This document shows positions 8,039 through 16,187 of a stretch of 21,937 nt of DNA, piece by piece. Positions within the stretch are counted from its first letter, which is position 1, and each line of letters starts with the position of its first letter. The stretch is from positions 1 through 21,937 of the forward strand of contig JBECKQ010000302.1 of the NCBI GenBank assembly GCA_040235375.1, read 5' to 3'. The notes beneath the pieces were generated by a model, which saw only the letters and a list, made by a program, of their open reading frames with translations, had not been told where the DNA came from and did not search any database. Position numbers and translations under genes: made by a program. Origin of the DNA: JBECKQ01 sp040235375 (lineage in GTDB: Bacteria > Planctomycetota > Phycisphaerae > UBA1845).

Positions 8039-11000
8039 ATGATCATGATTGGACGTCGAGTGACGGTAGTCGTTGCGCTGCTGACGGTATTCGCAGCAGG
8101 CAGCGCACTGGCAGCGGATTCCTGGCTGGCGGTGGACGCCGGCGGGCGCGTCGCGGTTTCCCCTCTGACACAGGAGGTCGTTCCGGTCGTCGCCGTTGAG
8201 CGGGCTGACGCAACCGGGCTGAACGTTTCCGTGCGTTTTGCCGGCCTCGCCGCCCGGCAGCGGCAGACGAAAGGCGGCGCGTTCGTCGAGCTTGGCTGGC
8301 CGGACGCGGCCGTCGCCGGGCAGATCGGCGAGCCCGCGTTGCCGGTCGTGCGTAAGCTGTTCGTGGCGCCGCCCGGGGCCACGGTGTCGGTCGATTGGAC
8401 CGCGGGTCCGGTGATCAGCGAGCAGTTGGATGCGGCGGGTATCGGCGAGCGCGTCATGCCGCGGCAGGCGCCCGTGCCCAAGATTGCCGGCGCCCTCGAG
8501 GCGGCGCCATTCCGGTTCGACGCACGGACCTACGCCGTCGATGGCGACATGTTTGCGGATCGCGTCACCATCGAGGAGCTGGGAATCATGCGCGACCAGC
8601 GTCTCTTCCTGCTCGAGGTCCGGCCGCTCGATTACAACCCCGCGGCCAACGAGCTGAAGCTGTGGCCGCAGATATCGGTCCAGATCGACTTCGCCGGGGC
8701 GACGCCGCTCGCGCAGGTGCATACGCCTCCGCCCGGGCTTGCCGGCATCGTCCTCAACCCCGGCCTCATTCCGGCCGGCTTGCGCGCCTCGGGCAACTAC
8801 CTGATCATCGTGGCCAGCGCCTACCAAACCACGATTGCCCCGTTCGCCACCGCCAAGCAGGCGCAGGGCTTTACCGTGTCGACCTGGGTGCCGACGGCCG
8901 CCAGCACGACAACGATCAAGAGCTATATCCAAGGCCTCTGGGGCACGGCGAATGCACCGGACTACATACTGCTCGTCGGCGATACCGATACAATCCCCGA
9001 GTGGACCGGCGGCGGTGAAGGCTCGCCCGACACCGACCTTCCCTACAGTTGCATGGATGGATCGACGGACTGGTATCCGGACATCGCCCTGGGTCGTTTC
9101 TCCGTTCGCTCGCCCGCGGAACTGCAGGCCATCATCGACAAGACGCTTTACTACGAGAACGGCCCGCTCGCCGACCCGAACTATTTGGCCCGCGCCGTGT
9201 TCATGGCCTCCAGCGACAATTACACGGTGAGCGAAGGCACCCACAACTGGGTCATTAACAACTACATGATTCCGAACGACATCGTGTCGGACAAGCTGTA
9301 CTGCCACACCTACAACGCCACGACCCAGCAGGTGCGCGACGCTTTCAACAACGGCCGCTTCTACGGCATTTACAGCGGGCACGGGGCGTCGACCTACTGG
9401 GCCGACGGACCGGTGTTCTACCAGAGCGACGTTCAGGGCCTTACCAACCTGAACATGTATCCGTTCGTGTGCAGCTTCGCCTGTGTGACCGGTGACTACG
9501 CCAACTACAACGAGTGCTTCACCGAGACCTGGATACGCCAGGCCAACAAGGCCGCCGTGGCCATCTACGGGTCATCGGTCAATAGCTACTGGACCGAGGA
9601 TGACGTGCTGGAGAGGCGACTGTTCGACTCGATTTACGACGACACCGACAACGTAGATCCCGAAGTCGGCCCGGTATGGAACGATACCCGGGCGCGGTAC
9701 CTGGCCCAAATGGGTGCGGGGTCAACCACTCGCCGCTACTTCGAAATGTACAACCTGCTGGGCGATCCCAGCCTCAAATTCCCGGTCGGTCCCGAGCCGC
9801 CCGAGGCTTACAACGTCTCCGCGTCGACCCCGTACCAGACAGCGGCAACCATCACGCTGAATGCGACGGACGACGGCGAGCCGAACCCGCCCGCCGCAAT
9901 GGACTACGTCGTCATGTCGCTGCCGTCGAACGGCGCGTTGACCGATCCGAATGCGGGCTCGATCGGCGCGGTGCCGTACACGCTGGCAGCCAAGGGCAGC
10001 CAAGTGGTTTACGCGCCGGCCCCGGACCAGTACGGCGCGGATGGTTTCACGTACCTGGCCAATGACGGCGGGTCGGCCCCGGACGGCGGCGACTCCAACG
10101 TGGCCAATATCTCCGTCATGGTCGGCGGCCCGGCCTGGGATCCGGTTGCTCACGACATGAACGTCTCGACGGCCGTCAATTCGTCGGTGGAGATCGCGCT
10201 CGACGGCAGCGACCCGAACGCCGACTCGCTCGACTACGTCATCGAGACGTTGCCGGCCGAGGGAATCCTCGTCGATCCGGCGGCCGGTCCGATCACGACA
10301 GTTCCGTACGATTTAGGGACCGCCAACGTGGTCGTCTACCATCCGCCGTGCCGCCAGGTTCTGGACACCGCGTTCGATTTCTCGGTCAGCGACGCGACCA
10401 TGCAGTCCCCTCCCGGTACCGTGGATGTCGCCGTGACCGCCAGCGATCCGCGCCGGGTGTACTACTTCCCGCTGGACACCAACCCCGGCTGGTCGATGAC
10501 CGGCCTGTGGGGCTTCGGTCAGCCCAGCGGCGGCGGCAGCCACAACTATGACCCGATCTGCGGCTGCACGGGGGACAACGTGTTCGGTTACAACCTGTTC
10601 GGCGATTACAGCAGGAGCATGCCGGTGTACTCGCTGACAACCACGGCCCTCGACTGCTCGCAGTTGACGGGCACGCAGCTTCGCTTCCAGCGGTGGCTGG
10701 GTGTCGAGCAGTATGATTCCGCCACCGTCGAACTGTCCACCGACGGCAGCTCGTGGACCCCGCTCTGGCAGAACCCCGGCAACGCCCCCGTTGCTGACTT
10801 GGCCTGGACGCAGATGTCTTTCGACATCTCCGCCCAGGCAGACGGCGAGTCGACCGTCTATATCCGCTGGAACATGGGCCCCACGGACAACACGGTGACC
10901 TACCCCGGCTGGAATATTGACGACGTCGAGATTTGGGGCGTCGTGCCGATCATCGCCAGCGACTTCAACGGTGACGGACAAGTGACACTCGGCGACTGGG

Positions 11001-11131
11001 ATCTGCTCGAGACTTGCCTGTTCGGACCGGATGGCGGTATGAATATGGGTTGCCTCTGCATAGACCTTGACGAGGACGGCGACGTCGACTTGCTCGACTT
11101 CGCTCAGTTCCAGGACGAATTCGTCGAATAG
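8039..11131 (+). CDS. Gingipain-like (peptidase C25) secreted cysteine protease with dockerin-like tail, paralog 2
   Basis: A 1030-residue paralog of the preceding gene with the same layout: signal peptide to about residue 25 (AGSALA), propeptide, C25 domain about 254-584, two cadherin-like repeats about 588-801, MAM-like beta-sandwich about 806-971 and dockerin-like tail about 974-1030. Catalytic residues are His448 in GIYSGHGAS and Cys482 in CSFACVTGDY. The catalytic half differs clearly from paralog 1 (different residues in the expected substrate pocket regions), while the C-terminal half is much more alike: 43 of 58 tail residues are identical. The two enzymes therefore probably differ in cleavage specificity but share localisation. 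AGGAG (8023-8027) lies 11 bases before ATG 8039; ATG 8045 is a less likely start. A strong terminator at 11153 closes the unit. Confidence 0.9.
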   Translation: MIMIGRRVTVVVALLTVFAAGSALAADSWLAVDAGGRVAVSPLTQEVVPVVAVERADATGLNVSVRFAGLAARQRQTKGGAFVELGWPDAAVAGQIGEPALPVVRKLFVAPPGATVSVDWTAGPVISEQLDAAGIGERVMPRQAPVPKIAGALEAAPFRFDARTYAVDGDMFADRVTIEELGIMRDQRLFLLEVRPLDYNPAANELKLWPQISVQIDFAGATPLAQVHTPPPGLAGIVLNPGLIPAGLRASGNYLIIVASAYQTTIAPFATAKQAQGFTVSTWVPTAASTTTIKSYIQGLWGTANAPDYILLVGDTDTIPEWTGGGEGSPDTDLPYSCMDGSTDWYPDIALGRFSVRSPAELQAIIDKTLYYENGPLADPNYLARAVFMASSDNYTVSEGTHNWVINNYMIPNDIVSDKLYCHTYNATTQQVRDAFNNGRFYGIYSGHGASTYWADGPVFYQSDVQGLTNLNMYPFVCSFACVTGDYANYNECFTETWIRQANKAAVAIYGSSVNSYWTEDDVLERRLFDSIYDDTDNVDPEVGPVWNDTRARYLAQMGAGSTTRRYFEMYNLLGDPSLKFPVGPEPPEAYNVSASTPYQTAATITLNATDDGEPNPPAAMDYVVMSLPSNGALTDPNAGSIGAVPYTLAAKGSQVVYAPAPDQYGADGFTYLANDGGSAPDGGDSNVANISVMVGGPAWDPVAHDMNVSTAVNSSVEIALDGSDPNADSLDYVIETLPAEGILVDPAAGPITTVPYDLGTANVVVYHPPCRQVLDTAFDFSVSDATMQSPPGTVDVAVTASDPRRVYYFPLDTNPGWSMTGLWGFGQPSGGGSHNYDPICGCTGDNVFGYNLFGDYSRSMPVYSLTTTALDCSQLTGTQLRFQRWLGVEQYDSATVELSTDGSSWTPLWQNPGNAPVADLAWTQMSFDISAQADGESTVYIRWNMGPTDNTVTYPGWNIDDVEIWGVVPIIASDFNGDGQVTLGDWDLLETCLFGPDGGMNMGCLCIDLDEDGDVDLLDFAQFQDEFVE

Positions 11132-11152
11132 AGGTCAGCCCGATTCATATGA

Positions 11153-11189
11153 GGGGCTCGCGGACCAGCGCGATCCGCGGGCCCCTTTT
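11153..11189 (+). terminator. Intrinsic terminator of the C25 protease pair
   Basis: A 12-bp stem, GGGGCTCGCGGA (11153-11164) with TCCGCGGGCCCC (11174-11185), has only one G-T wobble. The loop is 9 bases and TTTT follows directly. It lies 21 bases after the stop codon of the second protease gene and insulates it from the glucanase unit. Confidence 0.85.
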
Positions 11190-11227
11190 GTATTTGCATT
11201 GCGCCCCCAGCATTCCGTGCCGCGCCC

Positions 11228-11240
11228 TGAAACTGTTTCA
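11228..11240. promoter_or_regulatory. Candidate operator 1: TGAAACTGTTTCA palindrome upstream of GH16/GH2
   Basis: A perfect 6-1-6 palindrome (TGAAAC T GTTTCA). The same 13-mer, read on the other strand, occurs twice upstream of the second GH16 gene and nowhere else that I found in the window. It lies between the protease terminator and the start of the first GH16 gene, 160 bases before the ATG. Half-sites of this kind are typical of LacI/GalR-family repressors; the regulator itself is not in the window. Confidence 0.65.
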
Positions 11241-11348
11241 TCGTGCTTGACGGGACGGCAGGCGCGTTTTCGCTCTTCGCGACATGTCGCCGTCCGATGA
11301 TGCGCGCACGCAAATTCCGACTGACAATGGAAGATACTTCGACAAAGG

Positions 11349-11377
11349 TTCAGCAGCGCAGCGACATCCGCTATAAT
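11349..11377 (+). promoter_or_regulatory. Possible promoter of the GH16/GH2 unit
   Basis: A perfect -10 hexamer TATAAT (11372-11377) with a weak -35 TTCAGC (11349-11354) 17 bases upstream. The transcript would start near 11384, giving a leader of only about 16 bases that consists mainly of the ribosome binding site. The candidate operator is about 110 bases upstream of the -35, which is far for simple repression, so another promoter nearer the operator may exist. Confidence 0.4.
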
Positions 11378-11384
11378 CATCGTT

Positions 11385-11393
11385 GGAAGGAGG
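11385..11393 (+). promoter_or_regulatory. Ribosome binding site of the first GH16 gene
   Basis: GGAAGGAGG ends 7 bases before ATG 11401, which decides this start over an in-frame TTG at 11383. Confidence 0.75.
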
Positions 11394-11400
11394 CTGGTTG

Positions 11401-12894
11401 ATGCAAACTCTCTCGAAGTGGCACGCCGGCGCCGCACTGGGTGTCTGCCTGCTTCTGGGTACGCGTGCATTCGCGCAAGGCACTCTGGTCTGGTCCGACG
11501 AGTTTGACGGCAGCACCGTCAACACGGCGAACTGGGAGTTCATGATCGGCGACGGCAGCGACTACGGTTTGTCCGGTTGGGGAAACAACGAACTGGAGTA
11601 CTACACCAGCCGGCCGGAGAACGTCTACGTTTCCGACGGCTTTCTTCACATCGTCGCCCGCCAGGAGAGCTACGCCGGCTTTGACTACACGTCGGCACGT
11701 CTCCGCACGCTGCACAAGCGGGACTTCCTCTACGGGCGGATCGAAGCACGGCTGAAACTGCCGTCCACCCAGGGCATCTGGCCGGCGTTCTGGATGCTGC
11801 CGACGGATTCGCCTTATGGCGGCTGGGCGGCCAGCGGCGAGGTCGACATCATGGAGTCCATCAACGTCGCCACGCGCGTCTACGGTACGATCCACTACGG
11901 CGGCCAGTGGCCGAACAACGCCAGTTCCGGCGGCTCGTACGCCGACGGAACGAACTTCGGCGACGACTTTCACACGTACGCCATCCAATGGGAGCCGGAC
12001 GTAATGCGCTGGCTCATCGACGGCACGCTCTACCACACGGAAACGAGCGCAACGTGGTACAGCGAAGCCGCGCCCAGCAACGACCGCGCGCCGTTCGATC
12101 AGCCGTTTCACCTGCTGTTGAACGTCGCCGTCGGCGGCAACTGGCCCGGCTACCCTGGCCCTTCCAGCGTTTTTCCGCAGGAGATGGTCGTCGATTGGGT
12201 GCGCGTGTACGCCCCCAGCAGCAGCGAGCAGACTCCATTCCTGGGCCAGCCGCAGGACATCCCTGGCACGATCGAGGCGGAGAGCTTCGACGACGGCGGC
12301 GAGGGCGTTGCGTACCACGATTGCGACGCGGCGAACAACGGTGGAGCGTACCGGCCGGACACTGGCGTCGATATCGAGGCCTGCTCGGAAGGCGGCTACA
12401 ACGTCGGCTGGATGTGCGGCGGAGAATGGCTCGAATACACGGTGGACGTGAACTCCACCGGCGAATACCTGATCGAGGCACGCGTGGCCTCGCAGGCCAC
12501 GGGCGGGTCGTTTCACATCGAAATGGACGGCCAGGATAAGACCGGTTCTGTCACCGTGCCTGTCACTGGCGGCTGGCAGAGTTGGACGACGGTCACGACC
12601 ACCGCCGCGCTGGATGCCGGCGAGCAGGTGATGCGATTCGTCAACGCCGGCACGAGCGACGAGTACAATCTGAGCTCGTTCACGTTCGAACTTCTGTCGC
12701 CGTTTGACGTCAACAAGGATGGCGTCGTGGACCTGACGGACTACGCGCTTTTCGCCGGTTGCCTGGCCGGCCCTGATGTCGGCACGATGCCCGCGGCGTG
12801 CACGAGCGAACGATTCGACACTTGCGATTTCGATGGCGACGGCGACGTTGATCTTGGCGATTTCCGCGACTTCCAGCGCTTGCAGATTCCGTGA
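11401..12894 (+). CDS. Secreted GH16 endo-beta-glucanase (laminarinase-like) with CBM6 and dockerin-like tail
   Basis: A 497-residue secreted glycanase. Signal peptide to about residue 25 (GTRAFA); GH16 domain from TLVWSDEFDG (about 26-275); CBM6 module about 287-433, from IPGTIEAESFDDGGEG with the family's Trp in GEWLEYTV; dockerin-like tail about 434-497 (DVNKDGVVDLTDY and DFDGDGDVDLGDF). The GH16 active site E-x-D-x-x-E is seen as SGEVDIMES, with Glu147 as nucleophile and Glu152 as acid/base. WPAFWMLP and the whole frame resemble beta-1,3(4)-glucanases, so laminarin or a similar beta-1,3-glucan is the likely substrate; agarase or lichenase activity is not excluded. The stop codon overlaps the start of the GH2 gene (GTGA), so the two are translationally coupled. 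A candidate operator lies upstream. Confidence 0.9.
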   Translation: MQTLSKWHAGAALGVCLLLGTRAFAQGTLVWSDEFDGSTVNTANWEFMIGDGSDYGLSGWGNNELEYYTSRPENVYVSDGFLHIVARQESYAGFDYTSARLRTLHKRDFLYGRIEARLKLPSTQGIWPAFWMLPTDSPYGGWAASGEVDIMESINVATRVYGTIHYGGQWPNNASSGGSYADGTNFGDDFHTYAIQWEPDVMRWLIDGTLYHTETSATWYSEAAPSNDRAPFDQPFHLLLNVAVGGNWPGYPGPSSVFPQEMVVDWVRVYAPSSSEQTPFLGQPQDIPGTIEAESFDDGGEGVAYHDCDAANNGGAYRPDTGVDIEACSEGGYNVGWMCGGEWLEYTVDVNSTGEYLIEARVASQATGGSFHIEMDGQDKTGSVTVPVTGGWQSWTTVTTTAALDAGEQVMRFVNAGTSDEYNLSSFTFELLSPFDVNKDGVVDLTDYALFAGCLAGPDVGTMPAACTSERFDTCDFDGDGDVDLGDFRDFQRLQIP

Positions 12895-15020
12895 CATTCA
12901 GCTCTTTCGAGATGCTGCCGTCGAGACAACGCGCGGCAAGCGCCGCATGGGCGGGCGCGGTGGTGATCGCGCTTGCTGCCGCTGCTGCGATCGGGAAAGA
13001 GCCGGCCGGCGATTCGCCGCGTCTCGTGGAGAGCCTCAACGCCGGTTGGCGGTTCGTCAAGGGCGACCGTGAGGGCGCCGCTCTTCCGGCGTTCGATGAT
13101 CGCGAGTGGGAGCACGTCGATCTGCCGCATACCTGGAACGCCCAGGACGGCCAGGACGGCGGCAACGATTATTACCGCGGCCCCGGGTGGTATCGTCGAA
13201 CGCTGCACGTTCCCCGGGCGCTTCGCGGCCGGCGCGTCTTCCTGCGCTTCGGCGCGGCCAACACCGTTGCGGATGTCTACGTCAACGGCGCTCACGTCGG
13301 GCAGCATCGCGGCGGCTTCTCCGCGTTCTGCTTCGACGTGACGAGCCGGATTCAGTTCGGTGGCGACAACAGCCTGGCCGTCCGCGCGGACAACAGTCAC
13401 TTCGATGACGTGCCGCCGTGGTCGGCCGACTTCACGTTCTTTGGCGGCATCTACCGCGACGTGCAGTTGATTGTCACCGGCCCGGTGTGCATCTCGCCGC
13501 TCGACTACGCCTCGCCCGGTGTTTACCTGCGCCCCGAGCAGGTCAGCGCCCGACGGGCCGACGCGGAGGTTGCCGCACGCATCTCGAACGCGCTGGATCG
13601 CCCGCAGGAAGTGATTGTGGCAGCCCTCGTCCGGGACCACCTCGGTCAGGTTGTCGCGGAATCTCAGAAGGCGGCGGCGCTCGAGGGGCGAGCGGAGACA
13701 TCGGTTGCCCAGCGCGTGTCGATCGCGGCGCCGCATCTCTGGAATGGACGCCGAGACCCTTACCTGTACAGCGTGAACGTGGAGCTGCGCGCCGGCGACA
13801 AAGTGCTGGACGCGGTCCGCCAGCCGCTGGGGCTGCGCTGGTTCCACGTCGATGCGGATAAAGGGCTGTCCCTCAACGGCAGACATCTCGATCTGCACGG
13901 AGTCAGTCGCCATCAGGATCGACCGGACAGAGGCTGGGCCGTCGGCCGCACGGAGCACGAACAGGACATCGCCCTGATCAATCAGCTGGGATGTACCGGC
14001 GTTCGGCTCGCCCACTACCAGCAGGACGACTACGTCTACTCGCTTTGCGACCGGACGGGACTGATCGTCTGGGCTGAAATACCACTCGTCAATCGGATCG
14101 TCGACTCGCCGACGTTTTCGGCCAACTGCCGCCAGCAGCTCATCGAGCTTATCCGCCAGAACTACAATCACCCGTCGGTGTTTTTCTGGGGTATTCACAA
14201 CGAGATCACCGCGCCATGGGAGCCGGGGCCCGATCCCACGGCTCTGGTCAAGGAACTGGCGGCGCTGGCGAAGGCCGAAGATCCGTCGCGGCTGACCGTC
14301 TGCGCCGCCACCGACCCCGTGGACCATCCGGCCAACTGGCAGACCGATCTTGTCGCGTTCAACCGCTATTTCGGCTGGTACAACGGGATGCCCGACGAGT
14401 TCGGCGCCTGGGCGGACCGCGTGCATCGCGAGCATCCGGGGCGCCCGCTGGGCGTCAGCGAATACGGCGCCGGCGCCAGCATCCGCGATCACGAGTACCC
14501 GCCGGAAAAGCCCCGGCACGATGGAGACTTCCATCCTGAGGAGTGGCAGGCCTACCTGCACGAGCGGCACTGGCTCGCCATTCGACGCCGGCCGTACCTG
14601 TGGTGCAGTTTCGTCTGGAACATGTTCGACTTCGCCAGCGACGGGCGAAGTGAGGGCGACGCGCCCGGCCGGAACGACAAGGGCCTGGTCACCTACGACC
14701 GGCACACGCGGAAGGACGCCTTCTACTGGTATGAGGCGAACTGGTCCGACGAGCCGCTCGTTTACATTACGGGCCGTCGGTACGTCACCCATGCACGCCG
14801 GCAGGCCAATGTCCGCGTCTACTCAAACTGCCCGACGGTCGAACTCTACGTCAATGATCGCTTCTGGGGAGCAGGCGCCGTCAGCCAGCGGCACGTCATC
14901 AACTGGTCGGATGTCCCGTTGCAGCCGGGGATTAATCGTCTTCGCGTGCGGGCACAGGGCCCGGCCGGCGCGGTCGAGGATGGATGCGAATGGAACGTGC
15001 AGGCCGCGGAGAGCGACTGA
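12891..15020 (+). CDS. Secreted GH2-family glycoside hydrolase (beta-galactosidase/exo-glycosidase type)
   Basis: A 709-residue GH2 enzyme. N-terminal hydrophobic segment (AGAVVIALAAAAAIG) suggests export; sugar-binding domain about 43-190 (SLNAGWRFVKGD, HTWNAQDGQDG); Ig-like domain about 195-310; TIM barrel about 310-610; C-terminal beta domain about 615-709 resembling DUF4982. The acid/base is Glu438 in FFWGIHNEI and the nucleophile Glu524 in GVSEYGAGA, so both catalytic residues are intact. Specificity (beta-galactosidase, beta-glucuronidase or beta-mannosidase type) cannot be settled. GTG 12891 overlaps the GH16 stop by 4 bases (GTGA), showing coupled translation; ATG 12912 is an alternative start. 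Unlike its neighbours it has no dockerin-like module, so it may stay in the periplasm to process imported products. Confidence 0.88.
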   Translation: MTFSSFEMLPSRQRAASAAWAGAVVIALAAAAAIGKEPAGDSPRLVESLNAGWRFVKGDREGAALPAFDDREWEHVDLPHTWNAQDGQDGGNDYYRGPGWYRRTLHVPRALRGRRVFLRFGAANTVADVYVNGAHVGQHRGGFSAFCFDVTSRIQFGGDNSLAVRADNSHFDDVPPWSADFTFFGGIYRDVQLIVTGPVCISPLDYASPGVYLRPEQVSARRADAEVAARISNALDRPQEVIVAALVRDHLGQVVAESQKAAALEGRAETSVAQRVSIAAPHLWNGRRDPYLYSVNVELRAGDKVLDAVRQPLGLRWFHVDADKGLSLNGRHLDLHGVSRHQDRPDRGWAVGRTEHEQDIALINQLGCTGVRLAHYQQDDYVYSLCDRTGLIVWAEIPLVNRIVDSPTFSANCRQQLIELIRQNYNHPSVFFWGIHNEITAPWEPGPDPTALVKELAALAKAEDPSRLTVCAATDPVDHPANWQTDLVAFNRYFGWYNGMPDEFGAWADRVHREHPGRPLGVSEYGAGASIRDHEYPPEKPRHDGDFHPEEWQAYLHERHWLAIRRRPYLWCSFVWNMFDFASDGRSEGDAPGRNDKGLVTYDRHTRKDAFYWYEANWSDEPLVYITGRRYVTHARRQANVRVYSNCPTVELYVNDRFWGAGAVSQRHVINWSDVPLQPGINRLRVRAQGPAGAVEDGCEWNVQAAESD

Positions 15021-15137
15021 CGCCGCACCAGGGCCTGAGAGACCAACGGTACGGCCGGCAGGGTGAAGCGAGACTGCATCTCCTTGGCCGGCCGTGGCGT
15101 ATCGGTCGGATCGATAGGAGTGTTCTTGCACGCCCGA

Positions 15138-15172
15138 TCGGCAAGGCGACACTGCGGACGTCGCCTTGCCGA
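15138..15172. terminator. Probable bidirectional terminator between convergent genes
   Basis: A perfect 13-bp inverted repeat, TCGGCAAGGCGAC (15138-15150) with GTCGCCTTGCCGA (15160-15172), loop 9 bases. It lies between the ends of the GH2 gene (plus) and the PEP-CTERM gene (minus). No T run follows on either strand, so it is a strong hairpin rather than a textbook intrinsic terminator. It may stop transcription with Rho or protect the 3' ends of both messages. Confidence 0.5.
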
Positions 15173-15211
15173 CCGAAACGGAGGCTCAACGATTGGCTCC
15201 GGACGCCGCGG

Positions 15212-15880
15212 TTAGCGTCGGCGGAGGATAAACGCACCGGCGAAGACCAGACCGAGCAGCAGGCTCGTCGGCTCCGGAACCACTCTTACCCGCCCGAGAT
15301 CGAGGTCCGGGTTCGCGTTGGGGCCGTCGGTGACGAAGCCGAATTGGGGGATGTAGCCGGCAACGTTGTCGATGGCGAGCGAAATCGAGAAGTGGTCGCC
15401 GGTGACAAGCGGAGCATAGACCGCCGCTACCGTGGCGTATCCCGCGTTGGCATCCAGCACCTTGATGAACGCCTGCGAGGTGTAGGGGGAAGCCAGCGAA
15501 TTCTCGATGGTCCTGCCACTGAACGTGAGCGTGTCGCCGAGAAGAGTGGTGTCCTCGACGTAAACGTTGGCGTCCATCCACTTGTTGCCGTCGCCGTCGG
15601 GCTGTACCCAGAAAGAATCACCAGGGGTGTACGTGTTGGTATTCGGCCCGAGCTGCAATACGCCGAGCGAGTTGAACGTGGCCGGCAGAGCGGGCAATCC
15701 CCACGCACTGCCGAACACGTAGGCGCCGCCGTTCTCCGGCAGCTCAAACACGTTCATGTAGCCGATCCAGTTGAAGCCCGGGTCGACCGTCCTGTCGATG
15801 TTGGCCAAAGCCGGCGACGCGCCCAGCAGGGCGACGACGCCCAGGACGGCCAACAACATCCTGCCTCTTTTCCGTCTCAT
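15212..15880 (-). CDS. PEP-CTERM sorting-signal protein, function unknown
   Basis: A 222-residue exported protein. Signal peptide about 1-26 (KRGRMLLAVLGVVALLGASP, then ALA); a central beta-rich region of about 170 residues with no catalytic motif I recognise (VDPGFNWIGYMNVFELPENG and a patch GDSFWVQPDGDG); and a textbook PEP-CTERM tail, VPEPTSLLLGLVFAGAFILR, ending in RRR (about 201-222). In that system exosortase cuts at the PEP motif and links the protein to the envelope or exopolysaccharide. ATG 15880 is chosen because AGGAGG (15891-15896) lies 10 bases upstream and the signal peptide starts there; the frame is open far upstream only by chance. It is convergent with GH2 and divergent from the second GH16 gene. 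Its own promoter could be the one at 16188-16215, with a terminator in between. Confidence 0.85.
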   Translation of the reverse strand: MRRKRGRMLLAVLGVVALLGASPALANIDRTVDPGFNWIGYMNVFELPENGGAYVFGSAWGLPALPATFNSLGVLQLGPNTNTYTPGDSFWVQPDGDGNKWMDANVYVEDTTLLGDTLTFSGRTIENSLASPYTSQAFIKVLDANAGYATVAAVYAPLVTGDHFSISLAIDNVAGYIPQFGFVTDGPNANPDLDLGRVRVVPEPTSLLLGLVFAGAFILRRR

Positions 15881-16090
15881 CGTTTCCTGTCCTCCTTTGC
15901 CTGCGCTGGGAACACCCAGACGTGTTTTCCTCTCCAATTCGTCTCCAGGTGCGCGGCGCGCCTTGATTGGAACATGCCGCGTTAGTGACGCATCGTGACA
16001 CTTCTTGACGGAACCTCTGACGTTGATTTCAGCCCCGTAGTTGGTGCCACTATCTGTCACTCGAAACCGGCGGCGTCCGCGACTCCGCGT

Positions 16091-16136
16091 AAAACGCAAA
16101 AGAGAGAGCCCGCCCCGGCAGGGGCGTTCTCTCTCT
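16091..16136 (-). terminator. Intrinsic terminator on the minus strand, upstream of the PEP-CTERM gene
   Basis: Stem arms AGAGAGAG/CTCTCTCT (16101-16108, 16129-16136) and CGCCCC/GGGGCG (16111-16116, 16121-16126) are separated by a 2x2 mismatch and capped by a 4-base loop. Read on the minus strand the hairpin is followed by TTTGCGTTTT; on the plus strand no T run follows. It therefore ends minus-strand transcripts about 210 bases before the PEP-CTERM start codon, although no protein gene lies upstream of it on that strand. Confidence 0.7.
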
Positions 16137-16182
16137 CCGTTTCGAGACGACGAACAGCCTCGTTCTCCCATGTCTCGAAGCG
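16091..16182 (-). ncRNA. Candidate small RNA or attenuated leader
   Basis: A promoter-like pair (16188-16215), an imperfect 11-bp stem and an intrinsic terminator lie in the right order on the minus strand and define an RNA of about 92 bases. The first stem pairs 16172-16182 with 16138-16148 (10 of 11 pairs, one C-A mismatch in this orientation) and has an inner GAAC/GUUC stem; it would begin at the very 5' end of the transcript. The second is the terminator hairpin. It is either a free small RNA or the terminated leader of the PEP-CTERM message, whose start codon is about 210 bases further on. I know no family that matches. Confidence 0.45.
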
Positions 16183-16187
16183 CCTCG

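Noticed and set aside
7325..9382. Long minus-strand open frame (685 codons) opposite the two C25 protease genes
   Set aside because: It spans two real genes and the gap between them, is rich in Arg, His, Gly and Val as expected for an antisense shadow in GC-rich DNA, and has no domain. The same holds for long antisense frames at 12741-14792, 16330-17964 and 20181-21842 and the plus-strand frame at 914-2005.
4850..11131. C25 proteases as PorU-like sortases of a type IX secretion system
   Set aside because: Neither protein has a type IX C-terminal domain, both end in dockerin-like modules, and no other secretion component is nearby.
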